A stretch of 64,000 nucleotides of DNA from positions 62,001 through 126,000 of the forward strand of contig NZ_PJJL01000067.1 in assembly GCF_002929505.1 (NCBI RefSeq), given 5' to 3'. Positions within the stretch are counted from its first letter, which is position 1. Every line of letters begins with the position of its first letter. This document shows, piece after piece, positions 28,590 through 36,834 of the stretch. Below the pieces are notes generated by a model that worked only from the letters and a program-made list of their open reading frames with translations, ran no database searches and had not been told where the DNA came from. This DNA is from Cryobacterium sp. Y57. Its GTDB lineage: Bacteria; Actinomycetota; Actinomycetes; Actinomycetales; Microbacteriaceae. Both the position numbers and the translations under genes were made by a program.

Positions 28590-29423
28590 ATGTTCACGAA
28601 CGAGATCAACCCGTTAGACCTGCCCGAAACAGATCCGTTTCAGGCAGCACGGTCGGCCGCTGCGGAGATCGCCGGCATCACGGGGGTTCCCCGACACGAC
28701 ATCGCTCTCACGCTCGGCAGCGGCTGGGCCAAGGCCGCCGACCTGGTCGGCGAGACCACCCACACGGTGGCCGCCGCAGACATCACCGGGTTCAGCGCTC
28801 CCGCCCTCTTAGGCCATGCCGGCACCTTGCGCTCCATACTTCTTCCCAGCGGCAAGCGCGCCCTCGTGATTGGTGCCCGCACGCACTACTACGAGGGCCA
28901 CGGTGTACGCCGGGTCGTGCACAGCGTGCGCACGGCGGCGGCGACCGGAGCGACGACGATGATTTTGACCAACGGGGCTGGCGGCATCCGTGAATCGTGG
29001 ACGCCGGGCACCCCGGTGCTCATCAGCGACCACATCAACCTGACTTTTGATTCTCCGGTCGAGGGCGCGAACTTCGTCGACTTGACCGACCTGTACTCGA
29101 AGCGGCTTCGCGATCTCGCCCGCAGCATCGACCCGACGCTCGACGAGGGTGTGTACTGCCAGTTTCGCGGGCCGCACTACGAGACCCCGGCCGAAGTTCA
29201 GATGGCCAAGGCCATCGGCGGTCACATCGTGGGTATGTCGACCGCGCTGGAGGCCATCGCGGCCCGGCAAGCCGGAATGGAGGTGCTCGGCCTCTCGCTC
29301 ATCACCAACCTCGCCGCCGGCATTCAAAAGACCCCGCTCAGCCACGGCGAAGTCATCGAGGCCGGCGCGCTGGCCGAACCGGTGATCAGCGCACTCCTCG
29401 CCCGGATCGTGGCCGCGCTGTGA
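28590..29423 (+). CDS. Purine nucleoside phosphorylase
   Basis: The enzyme splits inosine or guanosine with phosphate to base and ribose-1-phosphate in purine salvage. The trimeric-type motifs 'LTLGSGWAKAA', 'GHAGTLRSIL' (phosphate site), 'TNGAGGIRESW', 'YCQFRGPHYETPAEVQMA' and 'VGMSTALEAIAAR' are present. Length 277 is normal. It overlaps the phosphohexomutase by GTGA, a pairing that would let ribose-1-phosphate be converted directly if the mutase acts as a phosphopentomutase (inference). Adenosine deaminase at 32.4 kb belongs to the same salvage route. Confidence 0.93.
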   Translation: MFTNEINPLDLPETDPFQAARSAAAEIAGITGVPRHDIALTLGSGWAKAADLVGETTHTVAAADITGFSAPALLGHAGTLRSILLPSGKRALVIGARTHYYEGHGVRRVVHSVRTAAATGATTMILTNGAGGIRESWTPGTPVLISDHINLTFDSPVEGANFVDLTDLYSKRLRDLARSIDPTLDEGVYCQFRGPHYETPAEVQMAKAIGGHIVGMSTALEAIAARQAGMEVLGLSLITNLAAGIQKTPLSHGEVIEAGALAEPVISALLARIVAAL

Positions 29424-31510
29424 CGGGCTCCGACCGCCCCGACGCTGGCCATTCCAATAACAACGACGAACGGCCGACCGGGCGCACCGGCGGTCGCCAT
29501 TCCGGCCCGCCAGCGGATGCCGCGCCGCAGGTCACGCCGCCGGCCACCCCGGATGCCGCGCCGCATGTTCTCGACGCGGACACAGCCGATGAGAAGCGCA
29601 CTCCGACGCGCGCCCTGCCAATAACGCACAACCCCGACGACACCTCCGAACCCACGGTCGCCATTTCGACGATCATGCACAACGGCGACGATGCCGGCTT
29701 CGAACCGACCGTTGCCATTTCAACGATCACGTCCGACGGCGCGGAGAGTGATGACGTCGACGAGCTTGCGACGGCGCCCGTGGCACATGAGACACCGGAG
29801 ACCTCGACCGATCGCACCGTTGCGCTGCTGCAGGCCGCTCGGGCCTGGCTGAACCAGGATCCCGACCCGGAAACGCAGGCGCAACTTCGCGTTCTGATTA
29901 ACGCCGTCGACGACGGCGATACCACGGCCCTGTCCAATCTGCACTCGCGGTTCGACACCCGGCTCGCATTCGGCACGGCCGGGCTGCGCGGCGAGATCTC
30001 CGCCGGACCCAACCGCATGAACCGCGTGCTGGTCTCGCAGGCAGCGGCCGGCCTCGCGACCTACCTGCGCCGGCGTGCTGCCTCTGGCGTCACGCCGTCG
30101 GTGGTCATCGGCTACGACGGACGCAAGAACTCACAGGTCTTCGCGACCGACACGGCGGCGATCATGGCGGGAGCGGGGGTGCGTGCCATCCTCTTGCCTC
30201 GTCTACTCCCGACGCCCGTACTCGCCTTCGCGGTACGGCACCTCGACGCGAGCTGCGGCGTGATGGTTACCGCCTCACATAATCCTGCGAACGACAACGG
30301 CTATAAGGTCTACCTGGGCGGCGCGAACAATGGCGCGCAGATCGTCTCCCCCGACGACGTGGCCATCTCGACCGAGATTCTGCGCGTTGCCGCCGACGAA
30401 CACGTTCTGCACTTGCCGCGCGGCAGCTACGAAACCGCCGAGGAAGACGTCGTGCACGCCTACATCACGGCGACGGCCGGCATCGCCCACACGCCCCGCG
30501 CGCAGGTGAACGCGGTGTACACCGCGATGCACGGCGTAGGTTGGGACACCACGCGTCGGGTGTTGGAGAAGGCCGGATTCGATCTGCCGACCCTCGTCGA
30601 TGCCCAGGTCGCACCGGACGCCGCTTTTCCGACCGTCGCCTTTCCGAATCCGGAAGAACCTGGAGCGCTGGACCTGGCCTACGAGAGCGCGCGCGAGGTG
30701 GGCGCTGAGCTCATCATCGCCAACGATCCGGATGCCGACCGCCTCGCCGTGGCCATCCCCGACCTGTCCAGTGCGAGCGGGTACCGCCGACTCAGCGGCA
30801 ATGAGGTCGGCGCGATTCTCGGTTGGCGGGCGGCCGCCATGGCTCCGGCGAACGATCCCGACGCTCTGCCCACCGTCGATGCCGGCACCCTGGCCTGCTC
30901 GATCGTGTCGTCGCCGGCGCTGCATGCGGTCGCGGATGCCTACGGCCTGCGCTTCACCGAAACCCTCACCGGCTTCAAATGGGTGTCGCGGGTGCCCAAC
31001 CTGGTTTACGGGTACGAAGAAGCTCTCGGCTATCTGGTCAACCCGGGTACCATACGCGATAAGGACGGTATCTCGGCCGCAGTGGCGCTGCTTTCGCTGG
31101 TGAGCGATCTCAAGTCGGAGGGAACGACCCTCGCCGGCTATCTCGACCTGTTCAGCGAGAAGTTCGGATACTTCGCCTCCGGACAAATCTCCGTGCGGGT
31201 CTCTGAACTCTCGACGATCGCCCTGGTCATGACGCGCCTGCGAGAATCCCCACCCACCCACGTCGGCCGTATTCGGGTCGACGAAATCGACGATTTCCGG
31301 TGGGGGCTCGGCGAGCTGCCGCCGAGCGACGTGTTGCGCATCCGCTTGACCGACGGGTCACGCGTGATGGTGCGCCCGAGTGGAACCGAGCCAAAACTCA
31401 AGGTGTACATCGATACCCGCTGCACGGTCGGCACTCTGGTGGAGCGTCGTTCTGCCGCGCAGGCCGCCCTCGACGAGCTCGATCGGGGTATGCGGGCACT
31501 GATCGCCTAG
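29420..31510 (+). CDS. Phosphohexomutase (phosphoglucomutase/phosphomannomutase family) with N-terminal extension
   Basis: From residue about 140 the protein is a normal alpha-D-phosphohexomutase: 'RFDTRLAFGTAGLRGEI', catalytic Ser in 'VMVTASHNPANDNGYKVY', metal loop 'NDPDADRLAVAI', sugar loop 'YGYEEALGYLV', and phosphate site 'VRPSGTEPKLKVY'. Before it lies a hydrophilic Pro/Thr/Asp-rich stretch of about 125 residues with 'EPTVAISTI' repeated twice, which I do not expect in the family. GTG 29420 overlaps the nucleoside phosphorylase stop and supports the long form, though an internal start near 29800 remains possible. Probable roles are hexose-1-phosphate supply or ribose-1-phosphate conversion. 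Confidence 0.9.
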   Translation: MTGSDRPDAGHSNNNDERPTGRTGGRHSGPPADAAPQVTPPATPDAAPHVLDADTADEKRTPTRALPITHNPDDTSEPTVAISTIMHNGDDAGFEPTVAISTITSDGAESDDVDELATAPVAHETPETSTDRTVALLQAARAWLNQDPDPETQAQLRVLINAVDDGDTTALSNLHSRFDTRLAFGTAGLRGEISAGPNRMNRVLVSQAAAGLATYLRRRAASGVTPSVVIGYDGRKNSQVFATDTAAIMAGAGVRAILLPRLLPTPVLAFAVRHLDASCGVMVTASHNPANDNGYKVYLGGANNGAQIVSPDDVAISTEILRVAADEHVLHLPRGSYETAEEDVVHAYITATAGIAHTPRAQVNAVYTAMHGVGWDTTRRVLEKAGFDLPTLVDAQVAPDAAFPTVAFPNPEEPGALDLAYESAREVGAELIIANDPDADRLAVAIPDLSSASGYRRLSGNEVGAILGWRAAAMAPANDPDALPTVDAGTLACSIVSSPALHAVADAYGLRFTETLTGFKWVSRVPNLVYGYEEALGYLVNPGTIRDKDGISAAVALLSLVSDLKSEGTTLAGYLDLFSEKFGYFASGQISVRVSELSTIALVMTRLRESPPTHVGRIRVDEIDDFRWGLGELPPSDVLRIRLTDGSRVMVRPSGTEPKLKVYIDTRCTVGTLVERRSAAQAALDELDRGMRALIA

Positions 31511-31562
31511 GTGGCGGCCTCCGGTGCGGCGTCGGAAGATCCGCTCGCCGGGCCCACCTTTT

Positions 31563-31598
31563 GTCCGTGGGCCCAGTTTATAAGCTGGGCCCACGGAC
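31563..31598. terminator. Hairpin between the mutase and PTS genes
   Basis: GTCCGTGGGCCCAG (31563-31576) pairs perfectly with 31585-31598 around TTTATAAG. It lies between convergent genes and probably ends transcription from both sides. It overlaps the next palindrome by five bases, so the two cannot fold fully at once. Confidence 0.75.
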
Positions 31599-31617
31599 GG
31601 GGCCCGGGCCCCGTCCG
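31594..31617. terminator. Perfect 24-bp GC palindrome next to the hairpin
   Basis: This stretch is its own reverse complement (centre GGGCCCGGGCCC). It shares GGAC with the right arm of the upstream hairpin. It may act as a second terminator arm or an alternative structure. Confidence 0.6.
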
Positions 31618-31653
31618 CGGCAGCCGTGGGGCTGGAGCGCGGGGCACGAGGGG

Positions 31654-31929
31654 TTAGGAACCCAGAGCGATGTCGAGCTTGACGACCAGTTCGTCGACAT
31701 CGAAGTAGTTGTTGATGACGATGACGTCGGCGTTGGTCTTGCCGATCGCGTTGACGAGCTCAGACGAAGTCAGAATGACCTGGGCGTCGGCCGCGGCGGC
31801 GCGCACGCCGGCGACATCGGTAGCCAGCACACTCGCAGCGATGTCGAGGCGTTCGAGCGCGCGCTCCGTATTGACTTTGAGAATGGCCGAGGTGCCCAGG
31901 CCGATACCGCACATCACGACGATCTTCAT
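31654..31929 (-). CDS. PTS IIB protein (ascorbate/Ula type)
   Basis: The 91-residue protein begins 'MKIVVMCGIGLGTSAILKV', where the Cys in the P-loop-like C-G-x-G-x-G-T-S is the phospho-acceptor of SgaB/UlaB-type IIB domains. It takes phosphate from IIA and passes it to the sugar during transport. Its ATG overlaps the IIA stop (ATGA). No membrane IIC component is present in this window, so its partner must be elsewhere or the pair has another role. Confidence 0.83.
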   Translation of the reverse strand: MKIVVMCGIGLGTSAILKVNTERALERLDIAASVLATDVAGVRAAAADAQVILTSSELVNAIGKTNADVIVINNYFDVDELVVKLDIALGS

Positions 31930-32375
31930 GAGGCAGTCCGCTCGAACACGCTCTTTACGAACTCAGCGTTGGTGGCGCCGGCCAGGGCCGGAATCACCGT
32001 CGGGTCATTGAACACGTTGGCGAGTTCGGCGACGAACTGCAGGTGGTCGTCGGCACCGGCAACGGCCAGACCCACGATCACGCTGACCGGGTCGTTGTGG
32101 GGGTGCCCGAAGGTGACCGGCTCGACGAGGGTGACGACGCAGAGTCCGTCCGTGAGAACATCCGCTCCCGGGCGGGCGTGCGCGAGTGCCAAACCGGGCG
32201 CGATCACGATGTAGGCACCGAATTCGCGAATCACCTCGATCATGCGCTCGGTATACGCGGATGTGGCGGCGCCGGAACGCACGAGGGCGTCACCGGCCGC
32301 CGTAATGGCGGCCGGCCAGTCGTCGGCGTGCGCACCGATCGTGATGGCGTCAAGCGGGAGATGCGGCAGTGACAT
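31926..32375 (-). CDS. PTS IIA protein (mannitol/ascorbate class)
   Basis: The 149-residue protein has the PTS_IIA type-2 pattern 'YIVIAPGLALAHARPGADV', where the His near 'LAHARP' is the phospho-acceptor, and 'VVTLVEPVTFGHPHNDPV'. It receives phosphate from HPr and gives it to the IIB protein that follows. It is 58 bp downstream of adenosine deaminase on the same strand, so the three may be co-transcribed. Confidence 0.82.
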   Translation of the reverse strand: MSLPHLPLDAITIGAHADDWPAAITAAGDALVRSGAATSAYTERMIEVIREFGAYIVIAPGLALAHARPGADVLTDGLCVVTLVEPVTFGHPHNDPVSVIVGLAVAGADDHLQFVAELANVFNDPTVIPALAGATNAEFVKSVFERTAS

Positions 32376-32433
32376 GATTCCTTCGGTTCTGCGGGGTAGT
32401 GCTTGGTGCGCTGGCGCTTTGGATCAACCGGCG

Positions 32434-33552
32434 TCAGGCGTCGCCGAAGCCGGCTTCGATGGCCTCGACCAGCTCTTCACGGTCTTCCAATGGCAGGAAC
32501 GCCGCGTGGGCTGCGTTGAGCTGGAAGATCTCGAGGTCGCCGACGTCGTAGCCGAAGGCGTCGGCGAGCAGGGCCAGTTCCTGGGTGAGGGTGGTGTCGC
32601 TCATCAGGCGGTTGTCGGTGTTGACGGTGACCTTGAAGCCAAGCTGGTAGAGCAAGTCGAACGGGTGGTCGAAGAGTTCCTCGCCCCAGGCGGCGATCGC
32701 CCCGGTCTGCAGGTTCGACGACGGGCTCAGTTCGAGCGTGATCTCGCGGTCGCGCACCCACTGGGCCACCGGGCCGAGGGTGACGAAGGTGTTGTCGTCG
32801 TCCTGGCGTTCGATGGTGACGTCTTCGGCGAGTCGCACGCCATGGCCGAGGCGCAACGCGCGGCCGTCGAAGAGGGCGCTGCGAATGCTGTCCAGGCCGT
32901 CGGCCTCGCCGGCGTGCACGGTGACCGGCATGAATTCGCGGGCAAGAAGGTCAAAGGCTGCGCGGTGGTTGCCGGCCGGGAAACCGGCTTCCGCGCCGGC
33001 GATGTCGAAGCCGACAACGCCGTCGAAGCGGTAGCGCACGGCGAGTTCGGCGATCTCGAGGCCGCGGTTCGCGTGGCGCATGGCGGTGATGAGCTGGCCG
33101 ATGCGAATGCTGCGGCCCGACTCTCCGACGTTCTCGATGCCGGCTTCGATGCCGTCCTGCACGGCTTCGACGACCTCGTTGAGGGTGAGGCCGCGGGCCA
33201 AGTGCTGCTCGGGAGCCCAGCGCACCTCACCGTAGATGACGCCATCGTCGGCGAGATCCTCGACGAATTCCCGGGCGACTCGGCTGAGTCCCTCGCGGGT
33301 CTGCATGACCGCGGTCGTGACGTCGAAGGTCTTGAGGTATTCCACGAGCGAACCCGCGTTGGACTGGTCGGAGAACCATTCACCGAGCGCGTCGGCATCC
33401 GTTGTGGGAAGCACGAATCCGATGGAGTCGGCCAGTTCGATGATGGACTGCGGGCGCAGGCCACCGTCGAGGTGGTCGTGCAGCGAAACCTTGGGCAGGG
33501 TGTTGATGCTCGTGCCGCCGCCGGGCATGAGGAATTCCTCGATCACAGTCAT
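32434..33552 (-). CDS. add: Adenosine deaminase
   Basis: The enzyme deaminates adenosine to inosine, which the nucleoside phosphorylase at 28.6 kb can split. Zn and catalytic motifs are visible: 'KVSLHDHLDGGLRP' (H-x-H), 'VTVHAGEADG', 'RLGHGVRLAED', 'LELSPSSNLQTG' and 'VTVNTDNRLMSDT'. Length 372 is typical. GAGGAG lies 9 nt before ATG. It heads a likely add-IIA-IIB unit. The 244 bp upstream to the next gene show no further feature. Confidence 0.95.
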   Translation of the reverse strand: MTVIEEFLMPGGGTSINTLPKVSLHDHLDGGLRPQSIIELADSIGFVLPTTDADALGEWFSDQSNAGSLVEYLKTFDVTTAVMQTREGLSRVAREFVEDLADDGVIYGEVRWAPEQHLARGLTLNEVVEAVQDGIEAGIENVGESGRSIRIGQLITAMRHANRGLEIAELAVRYRFDGVVGFDIAGAEAGFPAGNHRAAFDLLAREFMPVTVHAGEADGLDSIRSALFDGRALRLGHGVRLAEDVTIERQDDDNTFVTLGPVAQWVRDREITLELSPSSNLQTGAIAAWGEELFDHPFDLLYQLGFKVTVNTDNRLMSDTTLTQELALLADAFGYDVGDLEIFQLNAAHAAFLPLEDREELVEAIEAGFGDA

Positions 33553-33796
33553 ACGAACAAGCTCCTCGTTACGGGGGCGGCTGTGAACTACAACCGCGCG
33601 CTCAGCTTATCGGAGCGGCTCTGGGCGGACCATGAGAAATGCGGCCAACGGATGCCGCCCTTCGCGCGTCGGTGCCCCGCCGCAGCACTCGGCCGCCTGA
33701 ACGCGCAGCCGTGAATCCGCCTCAGGCCCCCGGCTGCCGCGTGACTTCCACCCTCCACACGGGGTTGGATGGAACTCTACGACAAACGGGAGACCC

Positions 33797-34750
33797 ATGA
33801 CCACGCGCGCCACACACCTCCCCGACATCCAGATTCCCGACCTGCACGGCAAGCTTGCCGTCGTCACAGGCGCCAACAGCGGCCTCGGATTCGGCCTCAC
33901 CGGCCGCCTCGCCCGCGCGGGCGCCGAGGTCATCCTCGCCGTGCGCAACGAGGACAAGGGGGCCGCGGCCGTGAGACGCATTCGTGAGCAGAACCCGGAG
34001 GCGAGCGTCAGCATCCGTCGTCTCGATCTGGCTTCGCTGTCGAGCATCGCCGGATTCGGTGAGGAGCTCACGAACGAAGGGCGTCCGATCGATGTTCTGC
34101 TCAACAACGCCGGCATCATGATGCCGCCGGTGCGGGACGAGACCGAAGACGGCTTCGAGCTGCAATTCGGCACCAACCACCTCGGCCATTTCGCGCTCAC
34201 GGCCCACCTTTTGCCACTGCTGCGCGCCGCCACAACGAGCCGGGTCGTGAGTCTCTCTAGCCTGATCGCCCGCACCGGACGCCTCGATTTCGATGACATG
34301 CACGGCTTGCGCTACCGGCCGCACCGCGCCTACGCGCTCTCCAAGCTCGCCACGCTCATGTTCGCGCGCGAACTCAACCGGCGCAGCGTCGTCGGCGGTT
34401 GGGGCCTGCGCAGCATCGCCGCGCACCCGGGCGCAACCGTCACGAACCTGCAGATCACCGGACCCACCCACAAAGGAGCCTCGGCCCGGGTCTTCCTCGC
34501 CGTCAACGAGGCCTCCCACCGCATCGGCTGGATCTGGCAGCAGGTCGACCAGGGCATCCTGCCGGCCCTCTACGCGGCGACCAGCCCGGCAGCGGCCGGC
34601 GGCGGCTACTACGGCCCCGGTGGATTCGGCGAACTCACCGGCGCCCCCGCGCCCGCCAAGTTGCCGCCGCGATCGCTCGATGAAGCGGATGGCCGCCGCC
34701 TCTGGTCGATCTCGGAGGAACTCACGGGCATGACGTACCCGACCGGGTAG
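33797..34750 (+). CDS. Short-chain dehydrogenase/reductase
   Basis: A classical SDR of 317 residues: '[20 protein letters not shown]' (cofactor loop), '[12 protein letters not shown]', '[11 protein letters not shown]', Ser in '[10 protein letters not shown]' and '[13 protein letters not shown]' (Tyr-x3-Lys). The general layout resembles retinol-dehydrogenase/WW-oxidoreductase-like SDRs, so it probably uses NADP(H); the substrate is unknown. GGGAG lies 7 nt before ATG. It converges on the interrupted hydrolase gene with almost no gap. Confidence 0.88.
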   Translation: MTTRATHLPDIQIPDLHGKLAVVTGANSGLGFGLTGRLARAGAEVILAVRNEDKGAAAVRRIREQNPEASVSIRRLDLASLSSIAGFGEELTNEGRPIDVLLNNAGIMMPPVRDETEDGFELQFGTNHLGHFALTAHLLPLLRAATTSRVVSLSSLIARTGRLDFDDMHGLRYRPHRAYALSKLATLMFARELNRRSVVGGWGLRSIAAHPGATVTNLQITGPTHKGASARVFLAVNEASHRIGWIWQQVDQGILPALYAATSPAAAGGGYYGPGGFGELTGAPAPAKLPPRSLDEADGRRLWSISEELTGMTYPTG

Positions 34751-34751
34751 A

Positions 34752-35591
34752 TCAGCTGTCGATGACCCTCACGAGCACCCGCGCCAGACGTTTTCGAATG
34801 ATGTGGTCGTTGGCCTCCACGCGGTGCATGGTGACGTGGCGCATCCGCTCGATAATGGTCATACTGCCCTGCGCGATGAACGCGTCGAACGCTCCATAGA
34901 TCACGTCGACCGGCACCGTGAGGCTCGCGATGTCGCTCACCACGGTCTGGGATTCGATACAGTGCTCCATCGATTTGATGAAGGGGGTCCAGGTCTTCTC
35001 GGTGAGTTCGAAGATGCCCTTGGGCAGCAGGCGCGCCATGATCGCGGCGTTGGCGAGCGTGAATTCCTTGTTGGCGCGCAGAAAATCGTAGGCGCGCAGG
35101 TACGCGCTGACCCGCGCCCTGACCCGCGGATCACCGATGTCGCGTGGTGAGACGTAGACCGGCGGTCCGACCAAGACCACGCGCGATACCGTGCCGCGAC
35201 CGGCGAGACGCCGTCAGAATGTCGCGACACGGCCGTATCGCTCCATCGCCGCGTAGCGCGTGCTGATCAGGCTGCCCAGCGAGTGGCCGACGAGCACGAA
35301 CGGCTCGCGTAACTTCAGAGAGCGGATGGTTGCGGCCAAGGCCCCGACATGATCATCCAGTCGGTACTGGCAACCGATCGGCGCCGGCGACTGACCGAAG
35401 CCCAGAATATCCACGGCAATCACGCGATGGTTCGGCGTCAAAAGCGGGATCACCTCGTAGAAAGTGATCGAGGACGACGCGATGCCGTGCACCAGGAGCA
35501 CGACCGGGCCGGTACCGGCATCCGTCGCTACGTGCAGGAGCGATGGGTAGGACCGACGCGTCGTGCGCATGCGTTCCGCCCACCAGGACAT
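34752..35591 (-). pseudogene. Alpha/beta hydrolase interrupted by an in-frame stop
   Basis: The first part (35591-35214) has 'VVLLVHGIASSSITFYEVIP' and the nucleophile elbow 'VGHSLGSLISTRYAA'. The second (from about 35180 to 34752) has 'VVLVGPPVYVSPRDIGDPR', the Asp region 'VIYGAFDAFI' and 'EANDHIIRKRL' with the catalytic His. Both are in the same frame, separated by TGA at 35214-35216 and about 12 codons ('RRLAGRGTVSR') that do not look like family sequence. An insertion of about 39 nt (35187-35225) flanked by imperfect GTCGCG repeats would explain it. A split pair restarted at GTG 35180 is the alternative. Confidence 0.78.
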
Positions 35592-35594
35592 GCG

Positions 35595-35816
35595 CTACGT
35601 ATCGTCGCGCAGCGTGGCCTTCAGGTCATTTTTAGCCTCGGTGGCGTTGCGCTCGGCTTCAGCATGCTTAACGTCGCCCTCGGCCTGCTTCACCTTGGCA
35701 TTGGCTTTGGCCTCGTCGACCTTGTCATCGATGCGGTCCTTGGCGTCGTCCACTGCCCGACCGATCTTCTTGCCGGTGGCATCGAGTGCATCCTTGGCAT
35801 TGTCGACGAATCCCAT
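35595..35816 (-). CDS. Small charged helical protein, CsbD/LEA-like stress type
   Basis: The 73 residues begin 'MGFVDNAKDALDATGKKIGR' and consist of Ala/Lys/Asp/Glu-rich amphipathic repeats with no cysteine or membrane segment. This resembles CsbD or LEA-like stress proteins, but I cannot assign a family firmly. CAGGAGGA stands 4-5 nt before ATG 35816, a very strong RBS, which decides the start over the upstream frame opening at 35870. High expression is likely. Confidence 0.72.
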   Translation of the reverse strand: MGFVDNAKDALDATGKKIGRAVDDAKDRIDDKVDEAKANAKVKQAEGDVKHAEAERNATEAKNDLKATLRDDT

Positions 35817-35960
35817 GTTGTCCTCCTGATCGGGTGAGCGGCCGGGTTGAACCGCGTATTCCTCGACCATACTTCGGGGGCTGGGCGCCGAGTCCCAATT
35901 GTGATCCGACTCCCAGACTGCCCCCAGACAGTGCCCCCACCCCGCTCGGTACGGTGAGAT

Positions 35961-36824
35961 ATGAGACGAACTTGGGGTGTCATCGCGGTTCTTCTGACGG
36001 CGGTGTTATTGGCGGGGTGCACGGCGAACAGCGATAGGTCCGTGACCACGGACTCGTCGGGAAGCATCTCCAGCGGGGCTGTTCCTGCTGAGGGTGGCCC
36101 GGCGACCGACGGAAGCCTGGTCACCGGTACTACCGGCGCCGTGACGACCACGAACCGCGACGTCATCACCACCGGATCCATGTCGATCACGGCCGCCGAC
36201 CCGGTCGCGGCTAGCGAAACCGCCGTCAGCATTACCGAACAGGCCGGCGGACGGGTGGACAGCCGCAGCGAAAACCCGGCCACCGACATCCAGCCAGCCA
36301 GCGCGCACCTCACCCTGCGTATTCCGTCCGACGCACTCGACCGCACCCTGGCCGATCTGAAGAAGCTCGGTACCCTCAACTTCGTGACCCTCACCGCCGA
36401 GGATGTGACGCAGCAGAGCCAGGACCTCGACGCCCGCATCACCGCGCTGACCACCTCGGTCGATCGGCTGCTCGCGCTGATGGCCTCCGCCACGACGACG
36501 GCAGACCTGATCAGCATCGAAAGTACGCTGTCGAACCGGCAGGGTGAGCTGGAAAGCCTGCAGTCCCAGCGCGACTTTCTCGCTGACCAAATCGACTACT
36601 CGACCCTGCAAGTCGACCTGGTCGCAGAGGGTACCGTCGCCGCGGGCGGCCCCGACAACTTCTGGACCGGTATCGTCGCCGGCTGGAGCGCCCTCGTCGC
36701 AGCCCTCGGCGGCCTGCTGATCGGCCTCGGAGTGGCGCTACCCTGGCTCGCCGTGCTGGCGATTTTTGGGACAATTGCGTTGCTTATCGTGCGGTTGTTC
36801 GCACGCCGGCGCAAGGCTGCATAG
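35961..36824 (+). CDS. DUF4349 lipoprotein
   Basis: A signal peptide with lipobox 'LLTAVLLAGC' (Cys about 20) is followed by a Ser/Thr/Gly linker. The DUF4349 domain follows: 'VITTGSMSITAADPVAA', 'AHLTLRIPSDALDRTLADL', and a predicted coiled coil 'LISIESTLSNRQGELESLQ'. Near the C-terminus there are two hydrophobic segments (about 233-252 and 256-277) and a basic tail 'RLFARRRKAA'. The function of the family is unknown. TACGGT lies 5 nt before ATG, compatible with a leaderless mRNA. Confidence 0.88.
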   Translation: MRRTWGVIAVLLTAVLLAGCTANSDRSVTTDSSGSISSGAVPAEGGPATDGSLVTGTTGAVTTTNRDVITTGSMSITAADPVAASETAVSITEQAGGRVDSRSENPATDIQPASAHLTLRIPSDALDRTLADLKKLGTLNFVTLTAEDVTQQSQDLDARITALTTSVDRLLALMASATTTADLISIESTLSNRQGELESLQSQRDFLADQIDYSTLQVDLVAEGTVAAGGPDNFWTGIVAGWSALVAALGGLLIGLGVALPWLAVLAIFGTIALLIVRLFARRRKAA

Positions 36825-36827
36825 GCT
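36822..36827 (+). promoter_or_regulatory. -10 box giving a leaderless start for the acyl-CoA dehydrogenase-like gene
   Basis: TAGGCT (overlapping the lipoprotein stop codon) lies 7 nt before GTG 36835; no Shine-Dalgarno is present. Confidence 0.45.
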
Positions 36828-36834
36828 TGTCTAT

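Noticed and set aside
29420..29800. Separate small gene encoded by the mutase N-terminal extension
   Set aside because: It is in frame with the mutase and has no stop codon between the parts, so an extension is the simpler reading.
33607..34519. Long minus-strand ORFs opposite the SDR gene
   Set aside because: They are shadows: the plus-strand frame has complete SDR motifs, while the minus frames are Arg/Ser/Gly-rich with no motif and no RBS.
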